A stretch of DNA of 64,000 nt, from assembly GCA_024291935.2 (NCBI GenBank), contig CM044308.1, positions 116,338,501 through 116,402,500 of the forward strand, in the 5' to 3' direction. Within the stretch, counting starts at the first letter, position 1. Every line of letters starts with the position of its first letter. Positions 10,908 to 23,900 of this stretch are shown here, piece by piece. The notes under the pieces are model-generated. The model made no database searches. It saw nothing but the letters and a program-made list of their open reading frames with translations, and was not told where the DNA came from. The DNA is from Okapia johnstoni (taxonomy: Eukaryota > Chordata > Mammalia > Artiodactyla > Giraffidae). The translations under genes were made by a program, and so were the position numbers.

Positions 10908-11120
10908 TTGTTGTTGTTCAGTTGCTAACTCGTGTCTGACTCTTTTGTGACCCCATGGACTATATCCCAGCAGGTTCCTCTGTCCATGGGATTCTCCAGG
11001 CAAGAATACTGGAGTGGGTTGCCATTTCCTTCTTCAGGGGATCTTCCCAATCCAGGGAACAAGCCTGTGTCTCCTGCATTGGCAGGCAGATTCTTTACCA
11101 CTGAGCCACCAGGGAAGCCC
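10908..11120 (-). mobile_element. Bov-tA SINE
   Basis: From 'gttgttcagttgctaactc' to 'ccaccagggaagccc'. Confidence 0.9.
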
Positions 11121-11489
11121 ATTACTCCTCTGAGAAGTCATCAAAGTCCAAGACCCCTTCCATTTTGTTGCTCTGCCTCATTTGACATTCTTCACATACT
11201 CATCAATATAGGCCAGGTCATGGTGCAGGAAAAAACCCATTCCCAAATCTCAGTGGCTTACAACAAACATTTTCTCACTTACACTGCAGGTCTGTTGGGG
11301 ATTCACCCTGGCTCTGCTCCATATTCTTCTCACATGGGGAACAAGCTGCTAGAAAAAACCCCCTATCTGAGACATCACCACGACACAGAGGGGGTCACGA
11401 CAATTAGGCAAAACGCAAGCAATAAGTGCCTTCAGAGATAAAACCACACCTGCCTGTGGTTTCTGTCCTGTCCGCAATACAGTTCAGGA
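11121..11489. other. Unassigned, probably an old repeat
   Basis: Wording such as 'ctcagtggcttacaacaaac' recurs in old mammalian repeats. The family was not resolved. Confidence 0.3.
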
Positions 11490-12190
11490 AACGCAAGTTT
11501 CAGAGCTAATCGATGGATGTAGTAAAGTTGCAGGATATAAAATTAACGCACAGAAATCCCTTGCATTCCTATACACTAACAATGAGAGAATAGAAAGAGA
11601 AATTAAGGAAACAATTCCATTCACCATTGTAACGAAAAGAATAAAATACTTAGGAATAGATCTACCCAAAGAAACAAAAGACCTATATATAGGAAACTAT
11701 AAAACACTGATGAAAGAAATCAAAGATGACACAAATAGATGGAGAAATATACCATGTTCATGGATCAGAAGAATCAATATAGTGAAAATGAGTATACTAC
11801 CCAAAGTAATCTATAGATTCAATGCAATCTCTATCAAGCTTCCAATGGTATTTTTCAGAGAACTAGAACAAATAATTTCACAATTTGTATGGAAATACAA
11901 AAAACCTCAAATAGCCAAAGCAATCTTGAGAAAGAAGAATGGAACTGAAGGAAGGAATCAACCTACCTGACTTCAGACTATACTACAAAGCTACAGTCAT
12001 CAAGACAGTATGGTACTGGCACAAAGACAGAAATAAAGATCAATGGAACAAAATAGAAAGCCCAGAGATAAATCCACACACCTATGGACACCTTATCTTT
12101 GACAAAGGAGGCAAGAATATACAATGGAGAAAAGACAATCTCTTTAACAAGTGGTGCTGGGAAAACTGGTCAACTACTTGTAAAAGCATT
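11490..12190 (+). mobile_element. L1 ORF2 fragment
   Basis: Translates to L1 ORF2 C-terminal blocks such as [20 protein letters not shown] and [10 protein letters not shown], with frame breaks. Truncated on both sides. Confidence 0.85.
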
Positions 12191-12198
12191 ATACATGT

Positions 12199-12557
12199 GC
12201 TTTTTAATTTTTTTTTTTTTTGCCACACCGTGCAGTATGTGGAACTTCCCTAATCAAGAATCAGACTCAAGCCTCCCTGTAGTAGAAGCACAGAGTTTTA
12301 ACCAGTGGACCATCAGGGGCTTCCCAGGTGGCTCAGTGGGTTAAGAACCCACCTGCCAGTGCAGGAGATGTAAGAGATACAGGTTCGATCCCTGGGTCAG
12401 GAAGATCCCCTGGAGGACAGCATGGCAATCCACTCCAGTATTCCGGCCTGGAGCATCCCAATGGATAGAGGAGCTTCGTGGGCTACAGTCCATAGGGTCG
12501 CAAAGAACTGGACACGACTGAGCAACTGACACACACACACCATCAAGGAAGCCCCAT
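12199..12557 (-). mobile_element. CHR SINE interrupted by a nested Bov-tA
   Basis: T-rich start and 'gccacaccgtgcagtatgtg' up to 'accagtggaccatca', resuming as 'catcaaggaagcccc'. CCATCA flanks the nested SINE. Confidence 0.85.
12317..12540 (+). mobile_element. Bov-tA SINE nested in a CHR SINE
   Basis: From 'ggcttcccaggtggctcag' to 'cgactgagcaactgacaca'. Confidence 0.9.
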
Positions 12558-12599
12558 AGGTGCTTTTTTCTTTTTAAAATTCATTTTATTTTATGTGTG

Positions 12600-12890
12600 T
12601 GCTTCTTTATGGCTTTTTAAAAAAGAAAAAAAAATTTTGACTGCACTGGGCCTTGGTTGTTATGTGCAGCTCTCTCTGGTTGTGAGCAGGGGCTACTCTC
12701 TGTTGCCATGCGTGGGCTTCTCATTGCGGTGGCTTCTCTTGTTGCGAAGCATGGGCTCTAGGGCACGTGGGGCTCAGTAGCTGTGGCACTCGAGCTTAGT
12801 TTTCCGCACACCGTGTGGGATCTTCCAAACCAGGAATTGAACCTGTGACCCCTACAGATTCTTAACCACTGGACCCCCAGGGAAGTCCTC
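12600..12890 (-). mobile_element. CHR-1-type SINE
   Basis: T-rich start, 'cttctcattgcggtggcttc', ending 'ccactggacccccagggaag'. Confidence 0.8.
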
Positions 12891-13664
12891 CTACATGTGC
12901 TTTTAGTTGTAGATTTAAAGCAAACTGTGTCACACTTCGTGAGTAGTTTTACTCTGTGACAATTTCACTAGATGATTTTTTCTTTCCATCCAGAACATCA
13001 GGGCAAAAATATGGCTAGCACAATAACTTTCATAAATGCGGAGCTCAATGAACAGAACTGGAATCTTTTTCTCTCTAAAATTACCCTCATTCCACCAAAC
13101 ACAGCCCATCAAAAGTAATTTGTTTGCAAAATAAGCCTGGTCAATTGACCACACTCAGGGTCTCATCACACAATGAGACTCCTCCAGACTGACTGAGGGA
13201 GAACTCCCTGGGAGTCTCAGACAGAATTCCCAAAAGGCCTCTGGAAGCAAGCGAAGCCATGCTAAAGGCCTGCTCTCAGGCTATTCTTGGTGGACTTCTC
13301 AGTCCCCAAAATATTAAGATTCCTGCACATGCCCAGAGATAGTCTCTATCACCACCTGAGAAGGCTGCTCAGAACCTAAGGGTCTCTAACTTCTGGAGGG
13401 ACCAGGTAGAGATGAAAAATGCTTTATTTCTACCCACAGGTGTAGTTTACCAAATAGCTATAAATCATACCCAACTTGAGCGAAAGGGCTTCTTCATATC
13501 TGAAAAACACAGATCAAAAACAGTAACCTTACAGACAAAACCCATAAATGTTATAACCATATTTACCAGGTCATTCAGTAACCAGTCTTTCTGCTAACTT
13601 TTTATGAAGCCATCAGGTCTTCTAATTAGGATTCTTCAAGTTCTTACCCAGTTCAGCAATATCC
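12891..13664. other. No gene recognised
   Basis: Non-repeat-like sequence with short frames only. Confidence 0.4.
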
Positions 13665-13967
13665 CGTGAAAGTCACTCAGTTGTGTCCGACTCTTTGCAA
13701 CCCCATGGAATATAGTCCATGGAATTGAATTCTCCAGGCCAGAATAGTGGAGTGGGTAGCCTTTCCCTTCTCCAGGGGATCTTCCCAACCCAGGGATCGA
13801 ACCCAGGTCTCCCGCAGTGCAGGCAGGTTCTTTACCAGCTGAGCCACAAGGGAAGCCCAAGAGTACTGGGGTGAGTAGCCTATCCCTTCTCCAGTGGATC
13901 TTCCCAACCCAGCAATCGAACCAGGGTCTCCTGCATTGCAGGTGGATTCTTTACCAACTGAGCTATC
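13665..13967 (-). mobile_element. Bov-tA2-type SINE dimer
   Basis: 'gtgaaagtcactcagttgtg' to 'ttaccaactgagctatcag', with two heads joined at 'gggaagcccaagagtactgg'. Confidence 0.9.
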
Positions 13968-15446
13968 AGTTCAGCAGTATAAGATGAAATTTATCAGAGA
14001 CCTGTTATGGTCAAGAGGCCCTTCCTACGAATATTCTTGAAGATGAAGCGCTTTTGCTGAAACATCAGAGTACAGCAATAACAAATGTCAAAAGTCGTTT
14101 AAAAAGGCACAAACACTTGATCACAATGTGATGGATAAAGAAACTTGGTTACAAGAATTATGACTGATTATCATCTTAACCCTTGAGAATCTTAATCTCT
14201 GGCAAAAAAAAAAAAAAAACCAAGAAGCAAGTAATCATGCACTTCTTGATTGAAAAATGTAATGTTTAGTCTTCCTCTCCTAAGCAAACAAAGGTAGATA
14301 AACTTAGACTTGCCCAGCAATTAATATTTCAATATTTTATCCAATTTGAAATGACTCATGAATTCTCTTCTTTCAACTTCATTTTTAAAGTCACCAAAAT
14401 CTAGGGAGACTATTTTAGATAGACATTCCCAAAACATAATTATTTCTACAGTTTACCTAAAAGCTCTTTTTTCCTCCTTTACCCTTAGAGGTCATGTAAG
14501 ATTAAAGTTCTGGAGAGCCCAGATAGATTATTTACATCTCAGAGGCACAAGAGAAATACCAAATCCTTCTTGAAAGATAGCTTTGCCAATTACAAAAGAC
14601 TCACTCTGATACAATAGCAGAGCCATTAGAGGCTACTGCTCTCCAGATCTCTTGGTGGCCCCCCTTCAGCAAGGACAGACACCCCAGGATTACCCCTGCA
14701 ACTTCCAGGCCCCACAGGCTCATGGACAGTCCCTGCAGCTTTCCATTCCCCATCCTGTGTTTTCCAACATCTTGGCACTAATGGGAGTTTCTTCAGTTTC
14801 TTGGCTGGCTCCACCAGTTACTGGACTGCACCCTCAGGCCTACAAGGCCTGTGCTTGCCCAGCTTCAAGACTGAAGAAGCAGCCTGGAGTCAGCAACAGA
14901 GACACCAAAGGTTTAATGGATGGGGGAATTTACAGGTCTGAAGCAAGTTTCTGGAGAGATACCCCACTGTGTGCAGTGGACAGTTGGCAGGACATGATGG
15001 CAGGCTTTGCTCCAGAATTAGATTTTTAAAGAATTACTTTCACAGACATTGCAACTCAAGTCCAGAGACCTTACAAAACCAATTTTATTAGAAACAGCAT
15101 TTACAAGGATAACTATTTGGTGCAGTGTTATATCTGATTTAATGCAGTCAGAAAGAAAGAACACTTTTTCCTTATTTTGCTGAAGTTAGAAGAGCTTACA
15201 GTTTCAAGTCAAGAGGATTGAATTCCATGTGCAAGCACAGACACAAGAGAGAAAAATTCTCAACTTATAATATGGGAGGAGGGGAGTAGAATAGGACTAG
15301 TAATAAGTGGAATATTAGTCATGTAATGTTTTAAATTTCCATTAGCTGTACAAATATTTTGTGGTTATTTTTTAGACCAGAAACATTTTTCAAATGTTTT
15401 GTATAGACAGAAAAATAAGAAATGCATTAGTGTTATTAAGTAGCAG
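13968..15446. other. Mostly unassigned
   Basis: Contains an A17 run near 14203 and, at 14652-15029, a 125-codon plus-strand frame without a known domain. A minus-strand AATAAA lies at 15084-15089. No gene called. Confidence 0.35.
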
Positions 15447-15655
15447 GGCTTCCCTGGTGGCTTAGATGGTGAAGAATCTGCCTACAACGTGGGAGGCCTG
15501 GGTTCGATCCCTGGGTCGGAAAGATCCCCTGGAGAAGGGAATAGCTACCCACTCCAGTGTTCTTGCCTGGAGAATTCCATGGTTAGAGGAGCCTGGTGAG
15601 CTATAGTCCATGGGGTCGCAAAGAGTCGGACATGACTGAGCGACTAACATTAACA
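15447..15655 (+). mobile_element. Bov-tA SINE
   Basis: From 'gggcttccctggtggctta' to 'actgagcgactaacattaac'. Confidence 0.9.
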
Positions 15656-15689
15656 CTATTAAGTATGTGTTTTAGTTAGAAGCATAGTT

Positions 15690-16225
15690 CTGTGGCTATA
15701 TTAGTCTGCTCAGGCTGTAATAACAAAATGCCACAGTCTGGGTGGCTTAAAGAACAGAAATTTATTTCACAAAGTTCTAGATGCTGAGAATCTAAGATCA
15801 TGGTGTCAGTAGGAGTTGTTTCATCTTGGAGCCTCTTCTCTTGACTTGAAAGTGGCCACCATCTCTCTCTGTGTTCACATGACCTCATGTTTGTGTGTGG
15901 ACAGAGAAAGAGACAGAAAGAGCTCTTGGGTGTCTCTTCTCATAAGGTCTCCAATCTTAGGAGATCAACACCCCATTCTATGACCTCATTTAACCTAATG
16001 CTGCTGCCGCTGCTGCTAAGTCGCTTCAGTCGTGTTCGACTCTGTGCGACCCCATACATGGCAGCCCACCAGGCTCCCCTGTCCCTGGGATTCTCCAGGC
16101 AAGAACACTGGAGTGGGTTTAACCTTAATGACTTACTTACAAATCTACAAATACATCCATACTAAACGTTAGGGCTTCAACCTATGAATTTTGGAGGGAC
16201 ACAAACGTTCAGTCCATAAGACTGG
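15690..16225 (-). mobile_element. MaLR LTR (MST/MLT1 type), interrupted by a BOVA2
   Basis: On the minus strand it runs from 'ggactgaacgtttgtgtccc' to 'cagcctgagcagactaata', the wording of an ancient ERVL-MaLR LTR. The poly(A) signal on that strand is at 15761-15766. Same orientation as the SLFN11-type gene, downstream of its stop. Confidence 0.65.
16000..16119 (-). mobile_element. BOVA2 SINE fragment nested in MaLR LTR
   Basis: 'gctgctgctaagtcgcttc' to 'aacactggagtgggtt', flanked by near-identical TTTAACC(T)TAATG target duplications. Confidence 0.9.
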
Positions 16226-17163
16226 CCTACCAAAATATCAAAGTAAAGGGGGAAATTACAGTTCAAGAATATACTTGACTTAAAATTTAAGCTGATATGT
16301 TATAGAACATTAAGTAGAGTGGAGTTGAGAAGTTGATCTGTAAAGACTGTACTTTTCCTAGTTCTGTTTACTTAATGACCCGTGTGCACCTTTAGAAGCA
16401 GATTTTGGTCTCTAATGTTCTCACTGAAAGAGAAAATGGCTTTAGTTTTGTTTTATATTGGCCTATAATTTCTTTGTAAAGTGACAATCAATGCTTACTA
16501 TCATGATTAAAGCTTGATCTTGGATATTCTGCGGACAAAAAAAATGGAACTTACAATTTTAAAGGATTAAATAATTGTACAGTGCTCTCTGTTCTGCCAA
16601 AAATTATTAAGACCCACTTGGTTGCTGTCTGAACTATCTTGGGAATCTCCCAAATCCTGGATCAATGTGACATAGAGAAATGTCAAGAATTCTGGAAACA
16701 AGAATTCTGCTTCTAATTTGGCCAAGTAGTCCCTACCAGACCACCCTTCTGCAGATTAACTATAGATCCTGGACAAATTTAAAAAAAAATACACTGTGAG
16801 GGTCCAGACTTAGAAGAAACAATGGCCACAGGATGAATGTATTGTTTTTATGGCTTTTAGCCATAGCAGGTCACAGTCTGTGCTGTGCAGGGTGATTAAA
16901 GCTCCTTTAGAAAACCACTATCATTCTGGTTGGAAGAATCAGAGACAGAATTTGGGACAATAGCTTCCAGAAGGAGTTTGGGGAGGAATCCCTGAAAGGA
17001 GAGAGCCAGAGAGGGAAGTTCCAGATTCTGTATATCAGCTCTGCCCAAATCTCTAGTTGACCCATGAATGGAAAAGACAAGTCTCTTCCAATACCAATCA
17101 GATTGCCACCCATGGATACTGACAGAGCAAATCGCCTCATCCCGTTTTGGTTTGGAATTCTTC
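16226..17163 (-). other. Probable SLFN11-type 3' UTR, end not fixed
   Basis: This non-repeat sequence follows the stop codon on the minus strand. No AATAAA on the minus strand was seen within it. The nearest ones further on are at 15761-15766, inside a MaLR LTR in the same orientation, and at 15084-15089. The UTR may therefore extend 1.4-2.1 kb. Confidence 0.4.
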
Positions 17164-17947
17164 TTAAACGTCACACTGCCACAGAATATGTAGCTGTTGA
17201 TTCGCTCTGGATGCCAGACAGACAAGAATGTTGTATAAGATAGCCGGCTCCATGGTGCTTGGATGGATCCCAAACACAATGTTCCTTTCCAGACCTGAGA
17301 ATCTTCGGACACTGTCCAACACAATGTGATCACCCCCCACGTCACTCGCATTGGGGAGACACAGTATCCTTTTCTTCCTCATTGCTTTCAAGAGCTCCTC
17401 CCGGTATTTCTCCACAACTCTTGTGGTGCTGACAAGCACAGCAACATCCTTGGGAGAATAACCCCTTTCAAAGAGAAGCTTGCACGTGTCTGCCACATGT
17501 GTCACTACTGCATTCAGAGTTAAGTCCTTCTTAATATTTAAGGTTCCCTGAACATCCCGAGCCCATTTAGCTTCAAGACACATCTTCAGGGGCTCATGGG
17601 GGATGTTATATGGAGGATTTTTCCTGACCTTCTGCAATACAGATTGTAGGTATCTGGCTATTTGATCTGCATTGCGTACCACTCTGGTGAGCTCTTCCCT
17701 CGGATACTGGGCTGAGAGAGCAGGGAGGCCGATGCACTTCAAGTGGCTGATCTGAAAGTAGTCCAGAAAGATCCAGAGAATTCTTGGGCAATCCATGTCT
17801 CTCTGAGTGATGGTTTTTGCCTTTTTATACCAATCCCCATCTTCAGTGCGGAAATTCTGAGCTTCATCGATGATGATGTGTTGAATGTGTATAAAGTCAT
17901 ATTTCATGAAGCTCTTCCGGGTCACTGCCCGGCAGATATTTTTGTTC
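17164..17947 (-). CDS. SLFN11: SLFN11-type last coding exon: helicase C-terminal half
   Basis: This exon encodes residues 637-897 and the stop at 17164-17166. The acceptor is TTTTCACAG|GAAC. Visible motifs are IIIDEAQNF (Walker B, D664/E665), [41 protein letters not shown] and a final [12 protein letters not shown]. These are the conserved helicase-like blocks of long (group III) Schlafens. The basic AMRKKRI stretch could serve in nuclear localisation; that is inference. The last residues differ from the primate end, as is common in this fast-evolving gene. Confidence 0.95.
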
Positions 17948-20900
17948 CTGTGAAAATTAAAAAGACACATCCTGGTTTTCTCTTGAGTCAGTAAAGGAAG
18001 AAAATGATCATACTCCTACAAACACGGTATTGCTGCCACAGATCATTTTACCACCTTATTCTCAAGAAACAAGGTGATTCAGGTTGTCGGGGATGTGGAG
18101 TGAATTTAGATAGAACCTCATTTGCTGACAGTAAGATCCAGCTGCTTGGGACTTCCCTGGCTTCCAGTGATTAGAACTCGGCCCTTTGATGCAGTGGGCC
18201 TGGGTTCGACCTCCTCAAGCTGTGTGGTACAGCCAAAAAAAAAAAAAAAAAGATCAAACCACTTACCTGATAAAATTCTTCAAAGCCTTGTTCTCACAAA
18301 TGTAGAGAATTTCATTTGTCTTACAGTGAAATGTGTTCCTGATCTTCTCCATGATCTTTACGGCCATGATCGTCTTCCCTGAGCCAGGTAAGCCATGGAT
18401 AAACAACTCTTTGCTCTTGCGGAGGTTTTTTGAGAAGATCTTATATTGCTTGGCTGTGAGCAGATTTAAAACCTCACAGCCGAGCTGGTCACTCAAGAGA
18501 GACCGGAAGCCAAGCAAGACAATCACCAGGGACTGCAGCAAAGCTTCCATTTGCTGAGTGTCTGCAAGGTGATAGGAACTGGGGTAATCGATCACAGAGC
18601 CTGAGCCCGCCGAGGACTCTGCACTGCTCTTGGGACTCAGGTAGAGGACCTTGGTCGTGATACACAGATTTTCAGTGTAGCCTCCCATATTCACCAACTT
18701 CTGCTTCAGAGTGAAGGCCGTGCGAGTGCAATAGGACTGCGCTTCTGCGTCGTGCTCCCTGAGGATGGTGTAGAGAATAGGTGGCCTGTTCTGCGCTATC
18801 AGCAGACCATCACAGATGACTCCTTGCTTCTCTTCCAAGTTCAGGTCCACAGCCCAGCTTGTAGAAAGGATTAAAATTCCCTGGGAGAATGGGTCTATTT
18901 GCCTGTTTATTAATTCCTCCAAACCTTCATTCTGCAAGAACAGTTCCTTCTGGAGAGATTCAGGTGTATATTTCAGACATCCTGGTGTCACTAGATATGG
19001 AAAAGATCATACGTTTAAGGGCAAAGGTCACATTTTTATGATTAATTGTAATTAATCAAAATTGCTAAGTACTTATACTTAAATTGTAATTTTATTAATT
19101 ATTATAAATTACATATTTTATATACATTCTTTTGCCAATATTATTATATTACAGTGAAGGAAAAGAAGCCTTGGCAGTCTGGCACACTTCATCTAAGCTT
19201 ATGTGCTTATTATGTTTATGACCCTGGTAAATTTCTTAACCTAAGACTGTTCCCTCATCTGTAAAACGAACAGAAATCCACATTTACAAAAATAGCACAT
19301 TTCTTACAGTGAGGAATACATGAAATAGCATAAAGTGTGTGCTCATTGTAGCTGGTTGAGAAGTTATTATTTCCCTTGCTACTCTTAAAGTACCTGAATC
19401 TCAAAATGCCCCTGAACAGTCCCCATTGATGGAAGTAGGAAGAGCCCTTCCAAGAAGAAGGTGGTCATTAAGTATCAGTGGAGAAGACGGAGCTATGAGA
19501 ACTTTACTAGCAGGAAACTCCACGCATCCCTGCACTGGGAGACTCTCAGATTAGACTCTGAGATAATCTCCTGAAGCATCACTCACTTACAGATCTATGT
19601 AAGACTGCATCCATAACAAAGGGTCTTCCCTTTGACACGAGGGAGCAGGGAGCAGTGTTGTGACATGAGAATAAACTTTATGTCAATGATCATTTGTTCC
19701 AAAGAGGTGGGGGGAGGAATGAAGAGACTGTTGTCCTTCTGTGGTGTTGGCATCGGATCACATGCTAGAATCTGGAGCTGTAGTGTTGATTTCCAGTGAA
19801 ATTACCCATATTCCATTGGTTGCTGTTTATTGTTCCTTGTGGTGGTGCTTTCTCACTTGTACCAAATGTTTGCATAACTTGATTTTGCCTGTAACCCAGG
19901 TGGTGGTGAGTAGGAGATGGAATCTATAATGAGACACATCTGGATTTTGGAGATGTTAAAAGGTGGGAGGAGGGCTTCCCTGGTGACTCCCAGTGGTAAA
20001 GAACCCTCCTGCCAATGCAGAAGACACAGGTTCAATACCTGATCCAGGAAGATCCCATATGCTGCGGAGCAGCTAAGCCCATGCACCACGACCACTGAGC
20101 CTGTGCTTAGAGATCGGGAGCCACAGCTACTGAACCCACGTGCCACGACTACTGAAGCCTGAGCACCTGGAGCCCGTGCTCCATGACAAAAGAAGCCACC
20201 ACAATGAGAAGCCCACGCACTGCCGCTAGAGAGTAGCCCTCACTTGCCACACCTAGAGAAAAGCCTGAGCAGCAACAAAGGCCCATCATAGCCAAAATAA
20301 ATAAATAAATATTTAAAAGATGGGGGGACACATGCATCTTTGGATGGATGGAAGATATAGAGATACGTTTTAACATGCAGCTTTAGAAACCAAACCAAAA
20401 GGAAGTATAAAATAAGAAAACACATCCTTTGTTGATTATACCCGGGAGGTGACATGCATCTATGGTTCTCACAATTTTGCAAGGCAGATATATGGACTGT
20501 TCTCTTTTTCATATGAGTAAATGCGAACTCAGGTCAAGTGCCTGGCCCATGGTCACACCGCTGGGAAGTGGCAGAGCAGAGGGCTGGACCCAGTGGTGCC
20601 TCAGACACCAGACCCTCTTGCTGTCTCTACTGCACAGCCCTGCAAGCCACACAGACTACCCCTGCTGCTAAGTGGAGCATGTCACTAAAGCATTTGATGT
20701 TCATAGCACCTCTTCATCATCAAATAGCTCTTATTTTTCTTTAATTACATAATGGGATATGCTTCCCAAGGAAATTATGTGGAGACCATGTGTCCCTTTC
20801 ATTTCTTTGATGTTCTACATGGCACTTAATCAATGATTAGGGGCCAGACTGGGTGTCAATAAAATGTCAACCACTCCATGTGCACCAGAGTATTACCACT

Positions 20901-23900
20901 CTCCATGTGACTTGGGGCCTCTGTGCCTTTGTGTAGGTGTGCCCTGAGACTCGAATTGCCCTCCTCTACTTTTGAAAGTGAAAGTCGCTCAGTCGTGTCC
21001 GACTCTTTGAGACCCCATGGACTGTACTGTCCATGAAATTCTCCAGGCCAGAATACTGGAGTGGGTAGCTGTTCCCTTCCCCAAGGGATCTTCCCAACCC
21101 AGGGATCAAACCCAGGTCTCCCATATTGCAGGCGGATTCCTTGGTTGGGGCGCTAGATCCCACATGGTACAACAAAGGTGGAAGATTCTGTGTGCCACAA
21201 CTAAAACCTGGCTGGATCTTAGAAAAAGCAAGGGAATTCCAAAAAACCCTCTACTTCTGACATCTGATAAATCCCTGTCAGTCCTTCCAGAAACCCCATG
21301 TTTATTCTCTCCTCAGGGTTCTCATAGAACTTCATATCCATACTAAGCACTAATCTCATCATGGATCTAGGGAAATCTTTTGTGCTTGTGTATGTGTGTG
21401 AATGTGTTTTTTTTTTTAATTTATATTAGGGAGTCCCTAGTGGTCTGGTGGGTAAGACTGGGCACTCCCCAATGCAGGAGGCCCAGATTCAATCCCTGGT
21501 TGGGGAACTAGATCCTGCAGCTAAGAGTCCACATGCTGCAACTAAAACCCAGTGCAGCCTAAATAAATAAAATTTAAAAATAAATTTAATTGAGGGTTGC
21601 ATTAGGTCTTCATTGTTGTGCACAGGTTTTACTCTAGTTGCAGAAGCTACTCTCTAGTGGTGGTACTCTGGCTTCTTATTTTGATGGCGTCTCTAGTTGC
21701 AGAGCACAAGCTCTAGGCATATGGGCTTCAGCAGTTGTGGTGCATGGGCTCAGTTGCTCCGTGGCATGTGGAATCTTTCCAGACAAGGGATCGAACCTAT
21801 GTCCTCTGTGTCAGTAGGTGAATTCTTAATCACTGTACCACCAGAGAAGTCCAATAAGTAAATGTTTTTAAGAGTATTTTATATTATAGTTGATTAACAA
21901 TGTGTTAGTTTCAGGTGCACAGCAAAGTGATTCTTTTATACAAATATACACATGTCTAGTGTCTATTCTTTTTCAAAACCTTCTCCCATTTAGGCTGTTA
22001 CACAATATTAAGCAGAGTTCTTTGTGCTATACAATAGATGATCTAGGGAAATCGTTAGACACAGAACCCTGAAGCATCTGGACTGATGGTTTTTCCAACT
22101 ACAAGAAATCAGGTGAGGGCCCCTAACAGTTTAGGCCACCAGGATGGAGGTCGTTCGGGGCTGGCTGAATCTGATCCAGTACTCCAACCCCTGACTCTCT
22201 AGCACCCATAACTCCAGGCATAGACAAAATTTCAGAGTCATTACATTTCTTTCAAGAAGGATTTATAGTGTTTAATCTGAAGCTAAACTATTGTCCATCA
22301 ATAGTGGGTTTCCCTGTCCATAGTATGTGGACTCCAACTGCAAAACCAAAACTGAACTGATTATTTTACCGCCTTGAGAGTTCAGAATCTAATAATAGCA
22401 GACTCTGAAAATGAAAATTTGCTTTAAAAAATAGTTCTAACTAGGTAATACATCCCCATAGTCCAAATACCAAAACATTTCTACTCCTGTTTGCTCTTTT
22501 CCTCCCTCTTCAACTCCATCCTACTCCCCTAACACAGACTTTTTTTGTGTGTGTGCCCGTTCCTCACCTATTCTTCCAAAACTTCTTCGTGCAAATACAA
22601 GCAAATATTTCCCCCTTTTGTTCAGCCCTCGCATCTTTTTGCCCAGCAATATGTGTGGGAGATCTTTCTATACAAGTGCCAAGAACTTCCTTATTTTTTT
22701 CCCACATTTGTCTAACATGCCATCTTATGGATGTGACATAAGTCCCTGTTGATGGGTTCTTGTGTGTTTGCTCCAACTTTTTTAAAATAAATATTTATTT
22801 ACCTAGCTGTGTAGGGTCCTAGATGCAGCATGTGGGACCTTTCACTGCAAACCATGGATTCTCCAATTGCTCCAGGGCATGTGAAATCCCAGTTCCCCCC
22901 GACCAGAGATGGAACTTGCAACCCCAGTGCTACAAGGCAGGCTCTCAACCACTGGACCACCAAGGAAGTCCCTGCCTCAACCTTTTGCTATTACAAGAAT
23001 ATTACAATGAGTGCACGCTCATTCGCTCAGTCCTCAGTTGTGTCTGACTCTTTGCGACCCTATGGACTGTAGTCTGCCAGGCTCCTCTGTCTATGGGATT
23101 TCCCAGGCAAGAATTCTGGAGTGTGTTGCCATTTCCTCCTACAGGGGATCTTCCCCACACAGGGACCAAACCAGTCTTCTGCATTTGCAGGCAGATTCTT
23201 TACCACTGAGCCACCTGGGAAGCCCATTATAATGAGTAACCTTGTACATAGTCTTGGACGTTTAGTGTGCACACAGGTATATATAAAGTATCAACTCCCA
23301 GGAACTCCCTGGCAGTCCAGTGATTAAGACTCTGCACTTTCACTGCCGAGGACCTGGATTTGATCCCTCAGAGAAGGCAATGGCACCCCACTCCAGTGCT
23401 CTTGTCTGGAAAATCCCATGGACGGAGGAACCTGGTAGGCTACAGTCCATGGGGTCGCTAAGAGTCGGACATGACTGAGCGACTTCACTTTCACTTTTCC
23501 CTTTCATGCACTGGAGAAGGAAATGGCAGCCCACTCCAGTATTCTTGCCTGGAGAATCCCAGGGATGGCGGAGCCTGGTGGGCTGCCGTCTATGGGGTCG
23601 CACAGAGTCGGACACGACTGAAGCGACTTAGCAGCAGCAGCAGCAGGGAACTAAGATCCCACAAGCCAAAGCAATAATAATTTTAAAAGTCCCAGCAGTG
23701 GGATTACTGGGTAAAAGGGTAAATGCATCTGTCCTTCTGATAGATATTGCCAAATTGTCCTCCATAGTTGTACCAATATGTATCCCTGCCAGAAATGAAC
23801 GGGAAGACTTGCATAGCATAGCATACAAATGCCGTGAAATAGCAGTATAGTATACAAATGATAATATCAGATTTTTTTTTTTACAATCCAGTAGATACAA

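Noticed and set aside
14652..15029. 125-codon plus-strand frame
   Set aside because: No known motif, antisense frames of similar quality, no splice or promoter support.
15447..15530. tRNA-Glu-like sequences at the heads of Bov-tA copies
   Set aside because: They are SINE heads with altered cloverleaf positions and SINE bodies attached, not tRNA genes.
16896..17351. 151-codon minus-strand frame at the end of the SLFN11-type gene
   Set aside because: Out of frame with the conserved C-terminus; lies mostly in the 3' UTR.
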